Assembly: GCF_000003815.2 (NCBI RefSeq)
Contig: NC_049987.1
Span: 21,648,187-21,712,186, forward strand
DNA length: 64,000 bases
Direction of reading: 5' to 3'
Origin: Branchiostoma floridae
Taxonomy: Eukaryota > Chordata > Leptocardii > Amphioxiformes > Branchiostomatidae
Positions 12,101-27,100 of this stretch are shown in pieces (positions within the stretch are counted from its first letter, which is position 1; the number at the start of each line of letters is the position of its first letter). The notes under the pieces were generated by a model. It was not told the origin of the DNA and did no database searches. It saw only the letters and a list, made by a program, of their open reading frames with translations. The translations under genes were made by a program, and so were the position numbers.

Positions 12101-15100
12101 GTCCCGGTTTGAACAGCCGCCGGCTCTCACCAACCACCTGTCAACCGGCAACACCCCCAACCAATCAAAACACTCCAGCTATGCAAATCAGGCTGTTGGT
12201 TACCATAGCAACCATCAGCAACCAATGCCTGCCGCCTTCTCTCAACAGCAAAGACTCTACGACCCGAGTAGTTACTCCTTCCCAAGTGCAAATACCTCGG
12301 CCAGGACCAGCTACCTCAGCCTACCCAATGCCTTAGGGGGTGATCGCAGCCCTCCCAATCCAGAAGCTGCTTCAGCATACATTCCCACCGGCGCCCCCTA
12401 TCATTCTAGTAGTAACCTGCAGGTGCCTTATCTGTACGTGCAGCCGGGCGGGTTGCAGTTGTCACCGGAAAGCAATATTTCCCCTGTGCACCCAGCCAGT
12501 GGTTTCTCCCAGCATGGGCTTGCACAGGAGAACATGGCAGGTGTTCCGGGGTTCAAGGTCAGTTCAACCAAGGTCATTGCCTTTGCCTAGTAGAGAATTA
12601 TCTAAGCCTAAATGTATATTTTTACTGAGGAAAGACACTATGTGAGGATAACTTATGATTAATATGAAGTTGTGAACAATTTGCAGGATATGGCAATTAC
12701 AAAAAAAAGTACTGGCGCAAACATATATATTTCTATGCAAAAAAAAGATCACTTTAAAGCATCTCATGTAACTGGACCAATATCTACCCACATCTACCCA
12801 TGGAAAAATCAATTATGAAAAAAATCAAAATGGCCTGATCAGGCAAGTATGGTAGGAGTCCGTAGGACATATGCTTGCCGATCAATACTTTCACGTTTAC
12901 TTGCCCAGGCGATCCTGCCAATGGACTTGTCTAACCCTGCATGAAAAACTAGAGGTCTGATTTCAAGGATTTGGTAACTTAATAATCAAACAGAGTACGG
13001 AGGGCTTTAAAAGTTTTATGGCACGTATTACCAATTGCTGACGTCAGGCATTCGCAAGATCACTCGTCTGTAACTCTCACAAGTTTACATTCTAAAGTGA
13101 TTGGTCATCAGTATTGACCCTGAAGAAGGCGATAGTGGTCGTTGAAAATTTGATCCGTGTATACATGTACTTGTGTTGGAAGAAAGTTAAGCATTGTATT
13201 GTAACTTTCTTTATGTCATACCTGGGCTGCAATTGAGTTTGATATGGGTGTTCTAGACAGGGTGATAATTTTCCGCACAGGCTTCTTAGTTGTATCACAC
13301 AGGCTTCCATTAATTAAAAAGAACACACTCCACACCCACTGTTGCTATTTATGAAATGAAAGGTGCAAGCAAGCAGAGTTCTTCTCGAATTGACGATTCA
13401 GTGTTTTTGGACATACATGTAGGTATGACTTGACTTGACTTGACTTGAATAACATACAACATGGTGTATTCTCATTTATGTTTTTAGGCGTCTGACCTGA
13501 CCCAGTGGCAGCAGGTGCAGCAGCTGCAGCTGAACCAGCACCTGGAGCACCTGGAACAGCAGAAACGGGAGCTGCTACAGCAGCAGCAGGTGAGCAGGGG
13601 GCATGTAAGGTCACCAGTGCAGAGGTGTGCTGACCAATGTTGACCTGCACATGTAGACTCACCATACTCCAATGGAGTGGCTGTCCATCATATGGAAAGA
13701 ATGAGGGATACTGAATAATCTGTGTACTTAAATGTATAGTTGATATTAAGGATCACCTAGAGCAGCAGAAAAGTGAGCTGCTACAACAGCAGCAGGTGAG
13801 CAGGGGTCAAGTTAGTTCACCAGATTGAGGCAATGTTCCCACCATGAGCTGTATTGCTATACAATCACTATTAGATAGGCTGAGAGACTGCATGGGACCC
13901 TTCTGGGCAGTCATGCTGCGGAGATGCTTCAATGGATCGCTTGAGGGCGCTCCTCCCATCAAGCATTGTGTGATTGTAGCCAGGCAGATGACAAGTCAAT
14001 GCGCAGTGCAGTGATACGTTGACATCAGGGCTCCAGCCAGCGTCCGTTTTTCCGTCAATTGACGGAAATTTGCTAGCCTGGAATCCAGCCGTATTGTGCT
14101 TGGGTCGCTCCCCTGAGGTACGCTTCCTGCCAAGACGACTGGCCTTCGTTACCATTCGAACGATCGGCGTGCGAATATGCGCAAAGATTTTATGCAAGAT
14201 TTCTGATTGGCTGAATTATGGATGGTTCAAGCGCTCGTTCGAACAAGCGTCCCAGTATCATCAACATGGCCACCGCGTCAGACGTTCATAATACCTGAAC
14301 TACCCAGCAAATTACCCTGAATTTCTTCACTAAAACGAGCAAACAAAGACCTTAGAGGCTTTTCTCAACGGAAAGGATGTTTGAATAGCACTCTTGCCAA
14401 CCGAGTATGGCAAGAGTTTGATTTATCAGATTGTTCCAATAGTCTCGAAGAAGATGGGTCGTTGATGATAATAGAACGCCTGTTCGAACGAGCGCTTGAA
14501 CCAGCCAAACAGAAATCTCGCATAAAATCTCTGCGAATATTCAAATGCCGATCGTTCGAATGGTAACGAAGGCCAGACGTATTGGCAGGAAGCGTACATT
14601 TGGGGAGCGACCAAAGCACAATACGGCTGGATTCCAGGCTAGAAATTTGCTGCGTCTGACGGAAAAATTTTAAAACCAATCCGTCAACCTTGACAGACAA
14701 AAATACTTGGTGGAAGCTACAGGCGGCCGTCCACGGCCGTAAAAGCCACAACTGTTTGTTTTGCTATTGTTATGATTGTTGACAATGTGTGTCGGCGGCC
14801 TTTTGCATACGACAATCTCATTAAAACCCGTTTTTCAAGGTCTCAGTTCAGTCCTTCTGATTAATTTTTGCGGTTTTCGCGGTTGACTGATGAAATACCT
14901 GATGAAAGACATTTTTTCAGGCTACATTGCCAGCTTTTTTTAAAAGCATTTCTTGTTTCACAGAGTAGGGGCATCTTAGTGCACTAAAGCCCAGTGGTAA
15001 TCAATGCAGCCATGAGGATTGTAGGGAGTCTTGGTGAGCAATTATCAGTTGAGGTAACCAGAGGGCTGCTGACCATTGTTGATATGGAAAGGACAAGGGA

Positions 15101-18100
15101 TACTCAATAATCTTTCAACTGTGTACTTAGACGTGTAGTTGATTTTACGGATGACGTCCTATGAAGGCCCCAAATAGTAAAATAAAGACTATTCTTCCTG
15201 TAGTGTGTGGGCTTGAAAAAACAAACAGCCTAGGGCGAATTACATGTAGATGCCATCCTTCTGCGTTAGAATTAGGTCACATTTCATCATACGACTGTTT
15301 TCCAGGTCTACTCTAGTCAGACATCTCCCCAGTACCCTCCATCAGCCAGCAACGGTTTGAACAACGACCCCGGAAGGTGGGACGCTCTGGTCAAGATCAA
15401 GGATGCTATCCTCAAGGAGAAGGACAACATCATCTACAAGTAGGTATCACTCAGCTGTTTTAATGGGGTATCACATGCATGTTCTCTATTGGGGAATCTA
15501 GATTCAAGCTGTCCAATTTTGTGGAAAGTTTATAAATTTCAATCAAAGTTCAAAGTTTTATGTAAATATCTATGGATTAGACTTGAATGTGCATCTATAA
15601 GATCTGTTTTAAGTATACAAGAGTATTGTTCCAATAATTATTTGGCAGATTAAGAAATACACTGTTTTCATGCAGTTGTAGCTGTCTTTCACTAGGTGTC
15701 CCCACTGACTTTTCTTGTGCCTAGAAGTGTGCAGTACTAGATTCTGTCAACAGAGGGCGCTTTGTGTTAGGTGCTTGAGCATGTTAAGAAAGGACACCTG
15801 CTGGACAATGAGCTTACAGCAGTCAGGAGCACTTTGCATTAAGCCAAACAAGTTTGTGCCAAACAAATCGCGACTTTGACTTCTTTTTACTTATTCTAAA
15901 GTTGTCAACGTATAGAATTGGACCCAACTTTTCTACTGCACAACATGATACTTTCTGAAAGAATGATTATACCACGGTGAATTCAGACAGAATTTTGAGC
16001 TTGGATGTTACAAGAGCAGTTATTCATATGCATAAAAGTGACAAGTACCTTCCAACAACTGGGTATTCATTCTACATTGTAACTTCCTCAATACTAATTG
16101 AAACCTGCCCCTTCAACTCCAGCCAATCAAGTCATGAACATTCAAACAGTGTACAGTCTACAAGTGTACAGTTATGACACTCTGGCAACCAACTGTCTAA
16201 AGCAAACAGCAAATCCTTACCTTTTCTCCTTGTTCAAAACAATTTGCACCAAGCGAATTATGACTATGACCTTCTTTTTATTTATCAACAGATATGAAAG
16301 TTGTCAAATTATAGAATTGGACCCAACTTTTCAACTGTTACACTTGTCTAAATGAATCCTACCAAGGTCTTACAAAGCAGCAACATTCGAACAGCCCCGT
16401 TCAATCTTACAGTTGTGACACCCAACCAGCCGTCTAAACTCTAAACCAAACAGCAAGATCCTTACCTATTCCCCTTGAACAAGCACAAATTTTGACTGTT
16501 TATGTTTTAATGTCAGTATGTCACTATTAAAAAAAGTTAAACCCTTCACGCGCCTGATGGCACATAGGGCGGTGCCCATCTCTGTTTTTTTAGCCCTCGG
16601 CCACACAACGCAATCACTACAGCAGGGGGCTGGTCCGCTGGTAGTGATGTGTGTTTAACTTCCATACTCTTCCTTATTTTAAGTGCTGAGTGCTAAGTAG
16701 AGAAAGCAGCATGTACCATTTTCAAAGTCTTTGGTATGACCCGGGGGTCGAATTCACGACCTACCGGATGCAAGGCGAACACTCTACCCACTCGGCCATT
16801 GCACCGGTTATACACCAGTTATATGTCACTATGCCTTAAGTATATTCTTTTAATGTTTTCTTTCCCAGCCATATACAAAGTAATTTGAAGAATTACCCTT
16901 TGGTCCTTGTTATTTGCCATCTGGCTTTTTGTCTTAACATAATATATCTTTTCTGTCCAAAACGTCCAGATTAACTTGTTTGTGGGGCTCTGCTTGTGTA
17001 AACTGTGTTTGTTCCATTATTAGATCACCAACGACAGGGCTAAAGCGTTCCACTGACATTATGTCACTGCAGGTATATTTTTAGTTTCTTGTCCAGCACA
17101 CCTCAGTCAAACATTGTTCTTAAGACTTGTGATACATACAATGCCTCTATTATAGCTGTTTACATTGTGTGACTGTGGCCCACAAAAGACTTCATACTTT
17201 TCTAGACAAGCAAATTTGCTCAATCATTTCTGTCATTTTGGAGCCAGGCTACGTGTATTTAGCTTAATCCGGTAGCTGACGTACCGTGATGACTTTGTTG
17301 TTATGTTGGTTTTGTGTGACTGTGATGGGGGGTGACTGCACGTTTGTCTCAGGAAAAATGAGTCAGAAGCTGGTCTTTTTTTTTTTTTTACAGAAATTTG
17401 CCATTTTATACTGTCAAAAATAAGTGATTTGGACAATTTCTTGTTGGGTTTGCGTTATTGCAAAGCTGTTTGGTCTCCTTAGAATCTCCCAAAAACACAC
17501 AACACGAAAAATGTCATTATTGAGAATTTTCAGTATTTTAAATATGTACACTGTACACTGTACACTTTACATTACCCTCTTATAATATTGAGAAAATAAT
17601 TCTGTCCTTGTTAAATATACATGATAATAACAAAACGTTTCTTGCATTTAGAAAACAACATAATATAAGGCCCAGGTCTCCCCTTTTTTACAAACAAAGG
17701 ATGCTATTAAGAAATGCTCACTGTGTTTGCCACAACCCAGGTATTAGCAAAGTTCAATGTAAATATACAATCCCATACAAAATGTAAAGATTTATGACAT
17801 TTTAAGATGAAAGGGAATGATATAATTCAGTTTGAAAGCCGAGCATCATTGTTACTTAGCATTGTGTGGTTAAAAATGAATGCAGTCTAATCAATCATCC
17901 GTTCTCCCCTGATAAGCCAGTGCATGATTAGGTCTCTACAATAGTTTGAAAATGTCAGAGACGGAAATTAATGGCAGGCCTGAAGTGGTGTTTAATAGCT
18001 TTGCAGCTCCGAACGTGACCAAACAATGGGGACGTTCGGCCCCCCGGTCGGAGCGCCAATGTCGGAACGTGGAACACCTTTCAAACGTTTGACAGAAGTT

Positions 18101-21100
18101 TACAGCTGTTGTGTTATTCTTTTGTTTTGGTCCTAGACTGAGTTATGGTAGCTGTTTGTTAAGATAAGGCTGCCTGGTTATGTTTACTTTGTGTGACTGT
18201 GATAATAGAAAATTGCAAGTCTGAGTTTGAGGATTGGAAGTGACCGGAAAAAAAGTAGGCCATGCTGGTTTAGAAGGTGCATTGTTATAATTTGAAAAGA
18301 AGTTTACTTACAAATTGACTTCATCTTTAAAAGCACTTGATTAAATCTAGATTCAGAGCATACTATCATGGCCCACCTGTTCATGTATTCAATGTAATAA
18401 ATATTATCATTAATTCAGTGTCATAAAAGGAATGAGATATCATTAAGATAAGAATAAATAAGAATTGTCTTTTAAATTATAGTTGTTAAAGCTGTCATGT
18501 GTATGTACAGACTGTGAACTGGTTTTCACAATTCAACTTTAAATTTTTGCCTTTTATAAACATATCATATTAACGTACAAAAATATAAGTGTGAGAGTCC
18601 TTGTTTGATTTTTAATTATCTTGATCAGAATGCAGGTAAATCAAATAAAAACCCAACAAAAAAAATCACCTGGGAAACATAACCTCATTGTTAAAGGCAA
18701 CAATAAGGTATTGTTTTCCTTGGGTGGTCGGTGTTTGTCAGTTTGTTTCCACTTATCCACAAAAAGTTAATTACATCTGCCTAGCTATGCTGCTGCCCCT
18801 TTTCAAAGTGCCAGGAAGTTTTTATGCCTGTACGGATCTCCTTGGCAAATATCTAACCTAAACTTCAGAGAGAATTGTATTGCTGAATCATACTTAGGTC
18901 TGGACAAAAAGAAATGGGTGTGATTGTTTGTACAGTTATCGCACATTCACAATAGCATAGCTACTTTATAGTCTTGTGTGTTGTAGTTGGAATGTGCTGA
19001 TAGTATCAAAATTTCACCATGGCTTTTTTACAATGACAGAAAACAGAGAGAAGTATGTGACCTTTGCTTTACAGACCTACGTGTGTGTTTTGGACTCTCT
19101 GAATTGCCGAAAGCGTTCTACTTTCCAGTGTTGGTAACTGTAGAGTTTGACAGCGCGTCATAAGTTCCCAGCAGTATTTTTCAAAATTATTTTTGCATCT
19201 TTCTATAAGATATTATGACTACCAATTTTCTATGTATTTACAAAAACACCTCTCTGCTTCTCAATCTTAACCCTCTGTAGCCAACACAATTTTTTTCTAA
19301 AATCAAAAAACGAAAGGCTGCCTAGGAAGGAATATGGCTTGTACAGAAACAAACATGTTCTTTCAAATGTTAGGTGAACTTTCAATCCAGGTATGTCCAT
19401 TATATATCAATCATATCAATCAATCAATTTAAAAGATTGTGTACTTAAGATTTGGAAAATGATGTTCCAAATTTGAAATGACCAATGTCTGTTGTGTTAT
19501 TGGTCTTCTTGTGAAGTCTTGTACATGTAGTTGGAGGTTTCTTTATAATTACATTAGTTTTTTTATGTATTCAACTGTATTTTCCTGTTCTCTTTGGCAG
19601 CCCGTCTGCTGTCTACATCTTTGAAATGTATTTCAAGTTTTGAGAGCAAGAAGCCTTAATATCGACAACCACAATGAAAAAATTAGAATTTGGACATACA
19701 ATGCCAGTAACAGTCTAGCAACCACAGAAAATGAAATTAAGTTTTCGTGGTTGGCAAAAAAAAATCCTTCGATATGATTATGTATTCAAAAAAGTCATTC
19801 AAACTTTACAGTTATCAGGTTACCATGACGCCCTTTACTTCTCCCCAGCCGTTTGCGAACCTGTCGCCGCGCCCTGCCTCGTTAAGTGCGTTTACCCAGC
19901 ATCCCCAGCAACCCTGCCCCCGTCCAAACAGCCGCATTTATAATCATCATGATCATGTTCGAGCGCGGGGACGGCTCTGATCGTGACCAGAGTTGTTGTG
20001 AAAAATCAGATTAGTAGTCCAGGGTCAAGAATGTGTTTGATTTTCTATAAGTAAGGTAAACATGATGTTAGTGCCTCGGCATTTACTATGATTTAGCGAT
20101 GAGCGAATGTTTCTACTTATGGTCACCTCCTGTTGAAATGAAGAAAAAAAGCCTCTCAGGTCCTGACAAATTTGGCAAGCTAAACATTTTCAAAATTTCC
20201 AGAGCGCAATATTAGTTGGTCTTCATTGCAGCCTGTTACTGTAGGATTTTCTTCACTAAAATCTGTGTCATCTTTTTGTTATGACTGCCCAAGAAGAGGG
20301 GGTGATAAAATGAGGATAGGTGACCACTATAGAAAGGATCTTTAATTCTTATGCTTGTGTCAATGTGAAAATTATCTAAGGGATGTCACAGACAACTAAA
20401 AAGTGGTCATGATGGCCATCTGTACTGTAGAGGTGGTCACTTGTACATGTATGTACAGGTTTCACTGATACATTTCCAAACAAACTCTGCCAGCAGTTGA
20501 AGGCTTCGCTATTTTCAAAAGCATCATTGTCAGTTTTAATCAATTTTTCTCCAATGCTCTTTGCCCACACAAAAGCTATTGGCATGGTGAATGAAGGGAC
20601 AAGGACACTGACCTAAGAGAAAACTTTACACAAGGGTTCAGTGTGTCAGGACACATTGTTTGCACCAATTCTCCCTCACAATAGAACTTCCCTCCCCAAG
20701 ATTGTCCACAAACACTCGGAGTAAATGAATTTATATTTCATCAGGGGAGAGCTCTTCCGGTAAAGATACTGTAACTGATGAATTGTGTTCAAAAGAATGG
20801 TCTACATTTGCCTCGGTAGCGATGTAGGCTGAGGGTTTTTGTTGATTATGGACATTAAACACCTGATTACACTAATTACAGTGATAAGTTAGGACCACGT
20901 CAGAGCTATGCTTGATAAGGACACAATTTAGGTGGAATTTTGCCGTCAGTGCCAGTTTGGATATTTGATCAGGAGGAAGTTGGGTTGTCATTTGTCTCTG
21001 TGGAGAAATGTTAATCTCCTTTCATACCTGCACAGGTGTATAATCAAATCACCCATTCAGGGACATCAATTAATTTGCCAGGTAGGGGGTGGGAGGGTTT

Positions 21101-24100
21101 TTGTGCGGCTCGTCCCGAGGGAACTAACCTTTACCGCACGGTTTTGTTTGGAAACGCTGCGGTCCAGAAGCACTGACTGTATCCCAGACCCCAGCTAAGC
21201 TATCAATAACTAAACTATTACAAGCCTGGGTATCGGCTGAAGTAATCCTTCAGAAAACACACCAAGCAAGAAAAGTTCAACAGACTACAAGAGCGGGTCT
21301 GAAACAGGTGGCTTACAAGTTGCGCGGGTCAAATTCTCCAACTGGGTTTTCGAATCAGAGAGTTGGTTAGGATTAGGTAAGCCACATCATGAAGGGGGTG
21401 TGGACAACATGTTAGACCATGGGTTGAAAGGGAGAATGTTTAGACAAGAGTGTACCAAACGTTTTGCTACAGGATTGCGTTACCCTTCTGAAATTTACAT
21501 AACAAAAATTGCACAGGCTTGGGTTTCTGTTATACTTTCCTATGATAACATTTGGTTATGTAATGGACAAAATTGCTCATGACTTAAAACAAAGTTAAAG
21601 ATGAAGAAACTTTGAATGAAATCTTCCTCCTTTTTAGCAAGGAATTGTTCTTTCAGAAAGTTAAATCCAGACTTGTCTATGCTTTGTAATTTCAGCTTTC
21701 ATGTACATACACATCACAGGCATACAGACCTTTTTTGCATTACATAATACAATATGATACACAAGGTAGAATGGATGAAAAAAATCTCTTACCTGCCCCA
21801 CCTCGTCTTGACTTCCTCTTAATAAGTCTTAAGTGGTCCACCAGGAATACCTCGTTACCAATCCGTCCTCGTTAATATTCAATAGCGATTTTTTCGACTA
21901 ATTATGTGCGGCTATCAAACCCTGGCATCTCCTTTGTCTAGGCTGACAGGTATCAGCTCATAAATCGGCCATCAGTAAATAAACTGAGGGAGGGGGCCCC
22001 CATCTTATCTCTGCAGATTCTTCTGTGTTGTAGCACTCTGTTGACTCGCATAGCTCCACTCAAGTGGCCTTTAAACCCGCGTTTGCCGGTGACCAATGGA
22101 AGAGTTTCCGCGATAGGCCCCGGAGGTGTGCGCGCGCGGACAATCCGAGACGGCAGTTGACATGCGGGCTGCATTGTATCGTTTTTGTTGTCGCACGGTA
22201 AAGCAAACACCCGTGCGCTTTTGCAAGCGACACCCGACACTGGGACAAGGGGAGAGATTTGAAACCTGATCTGAGTTGACTGGCTGGAGGCACGTTGGTA
22301 TAGATTCAGACACTAGGACAGCAACAGTGAACACACTTTCTCTGGAGCTCTGTCATGAAGAGGACTTAAACTGCTTCTTAAGGCCCTGTTCTTGACATAA
22401 AATGACTGCAAAGTGTCTCAGAGAAACAAGTTTACGTTGATAGAGAGTTCAAACTACCAATAGGACGGAAGGAAAGTGGGAAAATTTGACTTCAAGAATA
22501 TGATGGCCACGGGAGAAGGAGAAGTGTCGTCGTAAATTTTCTTCTGAACGGTGGAAATTGCTGAGAAGAAGAAAGGAGTGGGAGACAGTTTGAAGGAAAA
22601 GGGAGACTGTTTGAAGGAGTGGGAGACTGTTTGAAGGAGAGGGAGACTGTTTGAAGGAGAGTTATTTTCAGCAGGAACTGTGCAGGACAGAGTGGAGCAA
22701 TGTCTAAGCTGAGTGTGGAAGTCCTGAAGCACACGTTCAGAATGAACGACCTTCTGATCCAGAATGACTTTGAATATTTCAGGCAGAAGCAGCAGCTGGC
22801 GCAGTTCCAGCGGCAGTCCCGCGAGCAGGACATCCGTCTGCGCACCACGCTCCGACGGACGCCTGGCGAGGAGGATGTCTTCAACCTCAAACTACAGGTC
22901 AGTTTGTACTGTCTTTTTGCAGGAAGAAAATTTAACTTTATTGACTTAAGAAATTAGGTTAGAATATAGACTTTAGAAATTAGAAAGCAGGGAAAGGAGG
23001 GCATTAATTGCTTGTGTAAAATGTAGTTTTAAAAGTACAGCCAAAACTGCCCAAGAAGTCAATATATAAGAACAGGTGGTCACTGTAGACTGGATCTTAA
23101 TGCTTGTGTCAATGGGGGAAATTATCTAAGGGACCATCACAGCTTTTGTCTGTATTAAAACCTGTAACTAGAAGATCAAAAATCCTAGTCCCGATTCGGT
23201 CTTGAAAATGTTAATCTCTCTTTACTTTGATCAAATTCTTAGCATGCATGTACTCGTCTTGCAATGTCATCAGAATAAAGGGACTGTCCAACCCAACTAC
23301 GTGCCCTTTGTTATAGTATTGGCTGTCCCTTCATGGAGGCTGATGAGTTTTGTTTTCATGCGTAAATCAAATTTATCTGGAAACTGACGAGATGTCCAAA
23401 CAAACACACTCTGTAAGTATGAGTTGTCAGGGTGGAACGTGCGGACGACTCTCGCCTTTTCAAGGTTCCACGGTGTGTTTGCTGTGGAAGGAAATGAAAG
23501 GGATTTGTTAGGGAATGACTGTTTTATGGAGTGGACTGTAGACATGGAACAATTCCCCTTGTTGCCTTTCTACAAATATGGTACTGTGTATTGAAGTGAT
23601 TTATTGTGCAGCTCTAAGTAGTGAATTTTTTTCTTCTGTAAGCATTCAACTAAAGTTTGCTTTGTATAGCATTATTAGCAATATTCCAATTTATTTAGTG
23701 ATTTGGGGCTTTTTCCCGTTATGATTTTTTTATACTACCTACAGTTACCAAAGAAAGTTAAGGAAAACTATAATATTCATGGCTACCTTGTCCCCCTAAC
23801 GACCTGGAGGACTCAAGGGACTAGATAGGTAGGTAGTTATATTCAAGACCTTAATTTCTTTTATGGTAACAGAGCTTGTAATTGTAAGGAAGAAAATCTT
23901 AATTAAGATTTTGGAGGCAAAGTCCGTTAGACTTTGAAAAGCAGAGCACAAAACCTCCGGAATGGTAAATAAGACTCACTGTTTTGTTCCAGTACAGATC
24001 TTGTTTTATAAACAGAGATAAAGATATGGTGACAAAAGCTTAACAGTCTTTGTAGGGAAACTCATACCAAGACATGTCCACACCTTTCTCAACATATATA

Positions 24101-27100
24101 TGGTTTAACATTTGTCTTTTATCATCATGAGAACTTGAGATAAAGTTAACTCTCTAAGAGTCTAATCAAATTACAGTCTTAATAAAAAAAAAAAGGAACA
24201 AGATCATGACTAAGAGTTACTGTAACAGTTAAAGCTGGAAAATACAACAGTAACTGAAAAGTCAGGCATGTCTTAGGGGTCCTAGTTTCTTGTTAGTGTG
24301 GAAACGTTCACACAGTCTAAAGGTTACAATGGGCACAAATAGTGCATTACTGCCAGACATGTATCATATGCAATATAATGCTGAAAATCGTTTCATCAGG
24401 TTGGTAAAATACATGTATAGGATATAGGAGAATTCTTTTTACACAACCAGCAGGCACATGTACTTACATTGCTTACGCATAGCGGTGAGAAGCAGAACTC
24501 CATTAGAAGCTCTGACGAAGGTGTCTGGGAGACATCGAAACGTAAGCAATGTACCTGCTGGTTGTGTAAAAAGAATTCTTTTGAAGTTTTATATCCTGCA
24601 ATATAATGACTGCAAACACAAAATGTAGCAAATGTTTCAAGATCTACAGTATAAATACACAATAATTGGTAATAACAAAGTTATGCTGGATATATGTTGA
24701 TGGCTGTTTGATATATTCTATCAGAACACCTGTACTGATCTTGTTTTTCTGTTTTTCAAGAAACAAGAAATTTTGTTGTTACTGCCTAATACAGTTTTGC
24801 TACTGTGTTAGTGCAAAGTTTATACAAACTTGGCCGTCTGAGCTGAGACGTTGATACCCAAGTTTGCTTACAGCAAAACTCAATTACGGTCGCCAGAAGA
24901 GACAGAAGCTGTTTGTAGGAATGGCAGCAATGTTTGTATCACGGTAATCATAGAGGTTTAAATACTTACATGACTTAAGTCGGGGGTTAAACGCAACCCT
25001 CGGGGGTAAGACTGTCTCCAACGTTCCTCGTGACATGTATCTTGCTTTTTTTGTTCTTGGAGTAAAGTGAGAAGGAAAATTGCCGCTCGTGGATTAAGAT
25101 TAGGATCAATTAAGCCTGTAATTAAGCCAGTCGTTAAGCTCAGCAGCGTTGCAAAGTGACAGGTGTAATCTGCAGTAATGGATTGGTTTTCTGCCCTAGG
25201 ACTGTAAACATTCCAATTTAAACACATAGAAGGGTAGTTAGGTTCTATATTTTCTGTCATCAGATGGAGTTAGGGCTTGATCTCTGACAAGTTCAGTAAC
25301 ATTAAAGAGCAGTAGTTGAAAAGTGCTACAATAACAATAGCTTCAAAAGTAGTCCTATTGTGGAGTCAGAATTGAATAGTTAGAAGACTTGAAACTCAGC
25401 TGTTATGTTAAAATTTGATAGGGAAGTAGGTATTAACTTACAAACTACCATTTACAGTAGTTTCGTCAACTTTGGAAAGCAAAGTGCATAATCCCATTCC
25501 TACTGATAGCTGCCGCCATTGATACACATTTGTATTGTACAAAGGTGCCCTCAGCAAAGAGTGGGTTAAGGAGATATTTTTTTAGTTTAATTTTGATAAA
25601 ATTGAAGAAAAATTGAAGCAATTAAACGGGCTGAACAGCAAAATATTTGATTTTTTTACAGTGACTTGGTATTTCCTTATTAGTGCTTAATCAGTAGCAG
25701 CTATCAGGACCGATCACACACCTGTACACGTACCTGTTCCACAGGATTCACACCTGTACAGGTAAACATCAGGTGAGAATCTCACCTGGATGGAAATTGT
25801 GAAGGGTACTTGTGAGTTGTTAGGACTAATTTCCCTGGGAGCAATCACAATTGTTAGGTGCTAAATCAGACATTGTTTACAATTATTATGACTTTTAGTA
25901 AAGTTGTACAAGTGCAGGAATTTACAACTGAATACTTATCTTGTGCAAGAATCACAACTTATTTTTATTGGGTGTTACAGACACTTTCATTTGAATTTTA
26001 CAGTGTTTATATTGAGATTTAAATCATAATGGTAAGTCATAAAAATAATGCTGTCTATTAGAATTGAGGAAGCCTTTTCAAAGGGAAAGTTTTAGACATC
26101 CTAATTTGCATTTTACTACCTTGTATTGCCCATTCATTTACATCAATAAATCTATACTATTAGCTAAAAGAGGTGTGAAGTTACAAAAGAATTGTCTTTC
26201 ATTGGGACTAAAGTTGTATTGTCCATGAAGTATCATGTGAGCCATATTTGCATTTACAACATTGCTTCTATTGTCGTGATGATCAACTCATTCAAAATTA
26301 CCCCATTGAATTTCTCTGCTATAATGTTGCTACAGTGTCATTAGAATGTTTGAGTCTGACTTTATTCTGATCCACAAGTATGTTGGCAATGTAATCTGTG
26401 TGTATATGTTTGTGTGTGTGTGTGTGTGCGTTTTTGTGTTTGTGTGATTGTGTGTGTGTGTGTGTGTCTGTATGTGTGTGTCTGTGTGTGTAATTGTGTT
26501 GTTGTATGAGAGAGAGTTTATGAATGAGATGTGCTGATGTCTTTCCCATGTCTGGCACACAGAACAGCAGGTTCCTTGCTGTTCCTGTAGCAAGATTCTG
26601 GAGGTACACAGCCTATAACAGGTGTAGTACCGGGTAATTGTCCTCATGTTGACTTGACCTGATATGTAGTCTCTCTTATGATCTCAGAGAGACAAGGACA
26701 AAAACATTGGCACATAGAATTGAAGCACCATGGAGATTCTAACCAAGTCACATGTACAATGTGTTGACTTGCCCTCATACTGCCTCCAGTTTGTAACTTC
26801 AGTGAAAACAAAGGATAAAAACAATCATGACTCAGACTTTTTTTTCGTGTGCAAAGTATGTTTCCTCTTGTTTTCCACGCAAACAATGATTATAACACAT
26901 CGCAATGTATCCTTGAAGATATAACTTAATGATAATAGTTTGTTTATACCTGTTGGAGTATAATTTCTCCATTTTCTATGTTCAGAGTTGAGATGTTCAA
27001 CTTGTTTGCTTGCCAACACAATGTGTTTGTACGACCGGCTATTCAACTCACCTGTGTTTGTAAACCTGGGTATTCAGCCCAACCCCAAACACTTCACAAC

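Noticed and set aside
16738-16807. tRNA gene on the minus strand
   Set aside because: Box A is good, but the anticodon arm and 3' acceptor do not complete a cloverleaf, and a SINE body, tail and target duplication follow.
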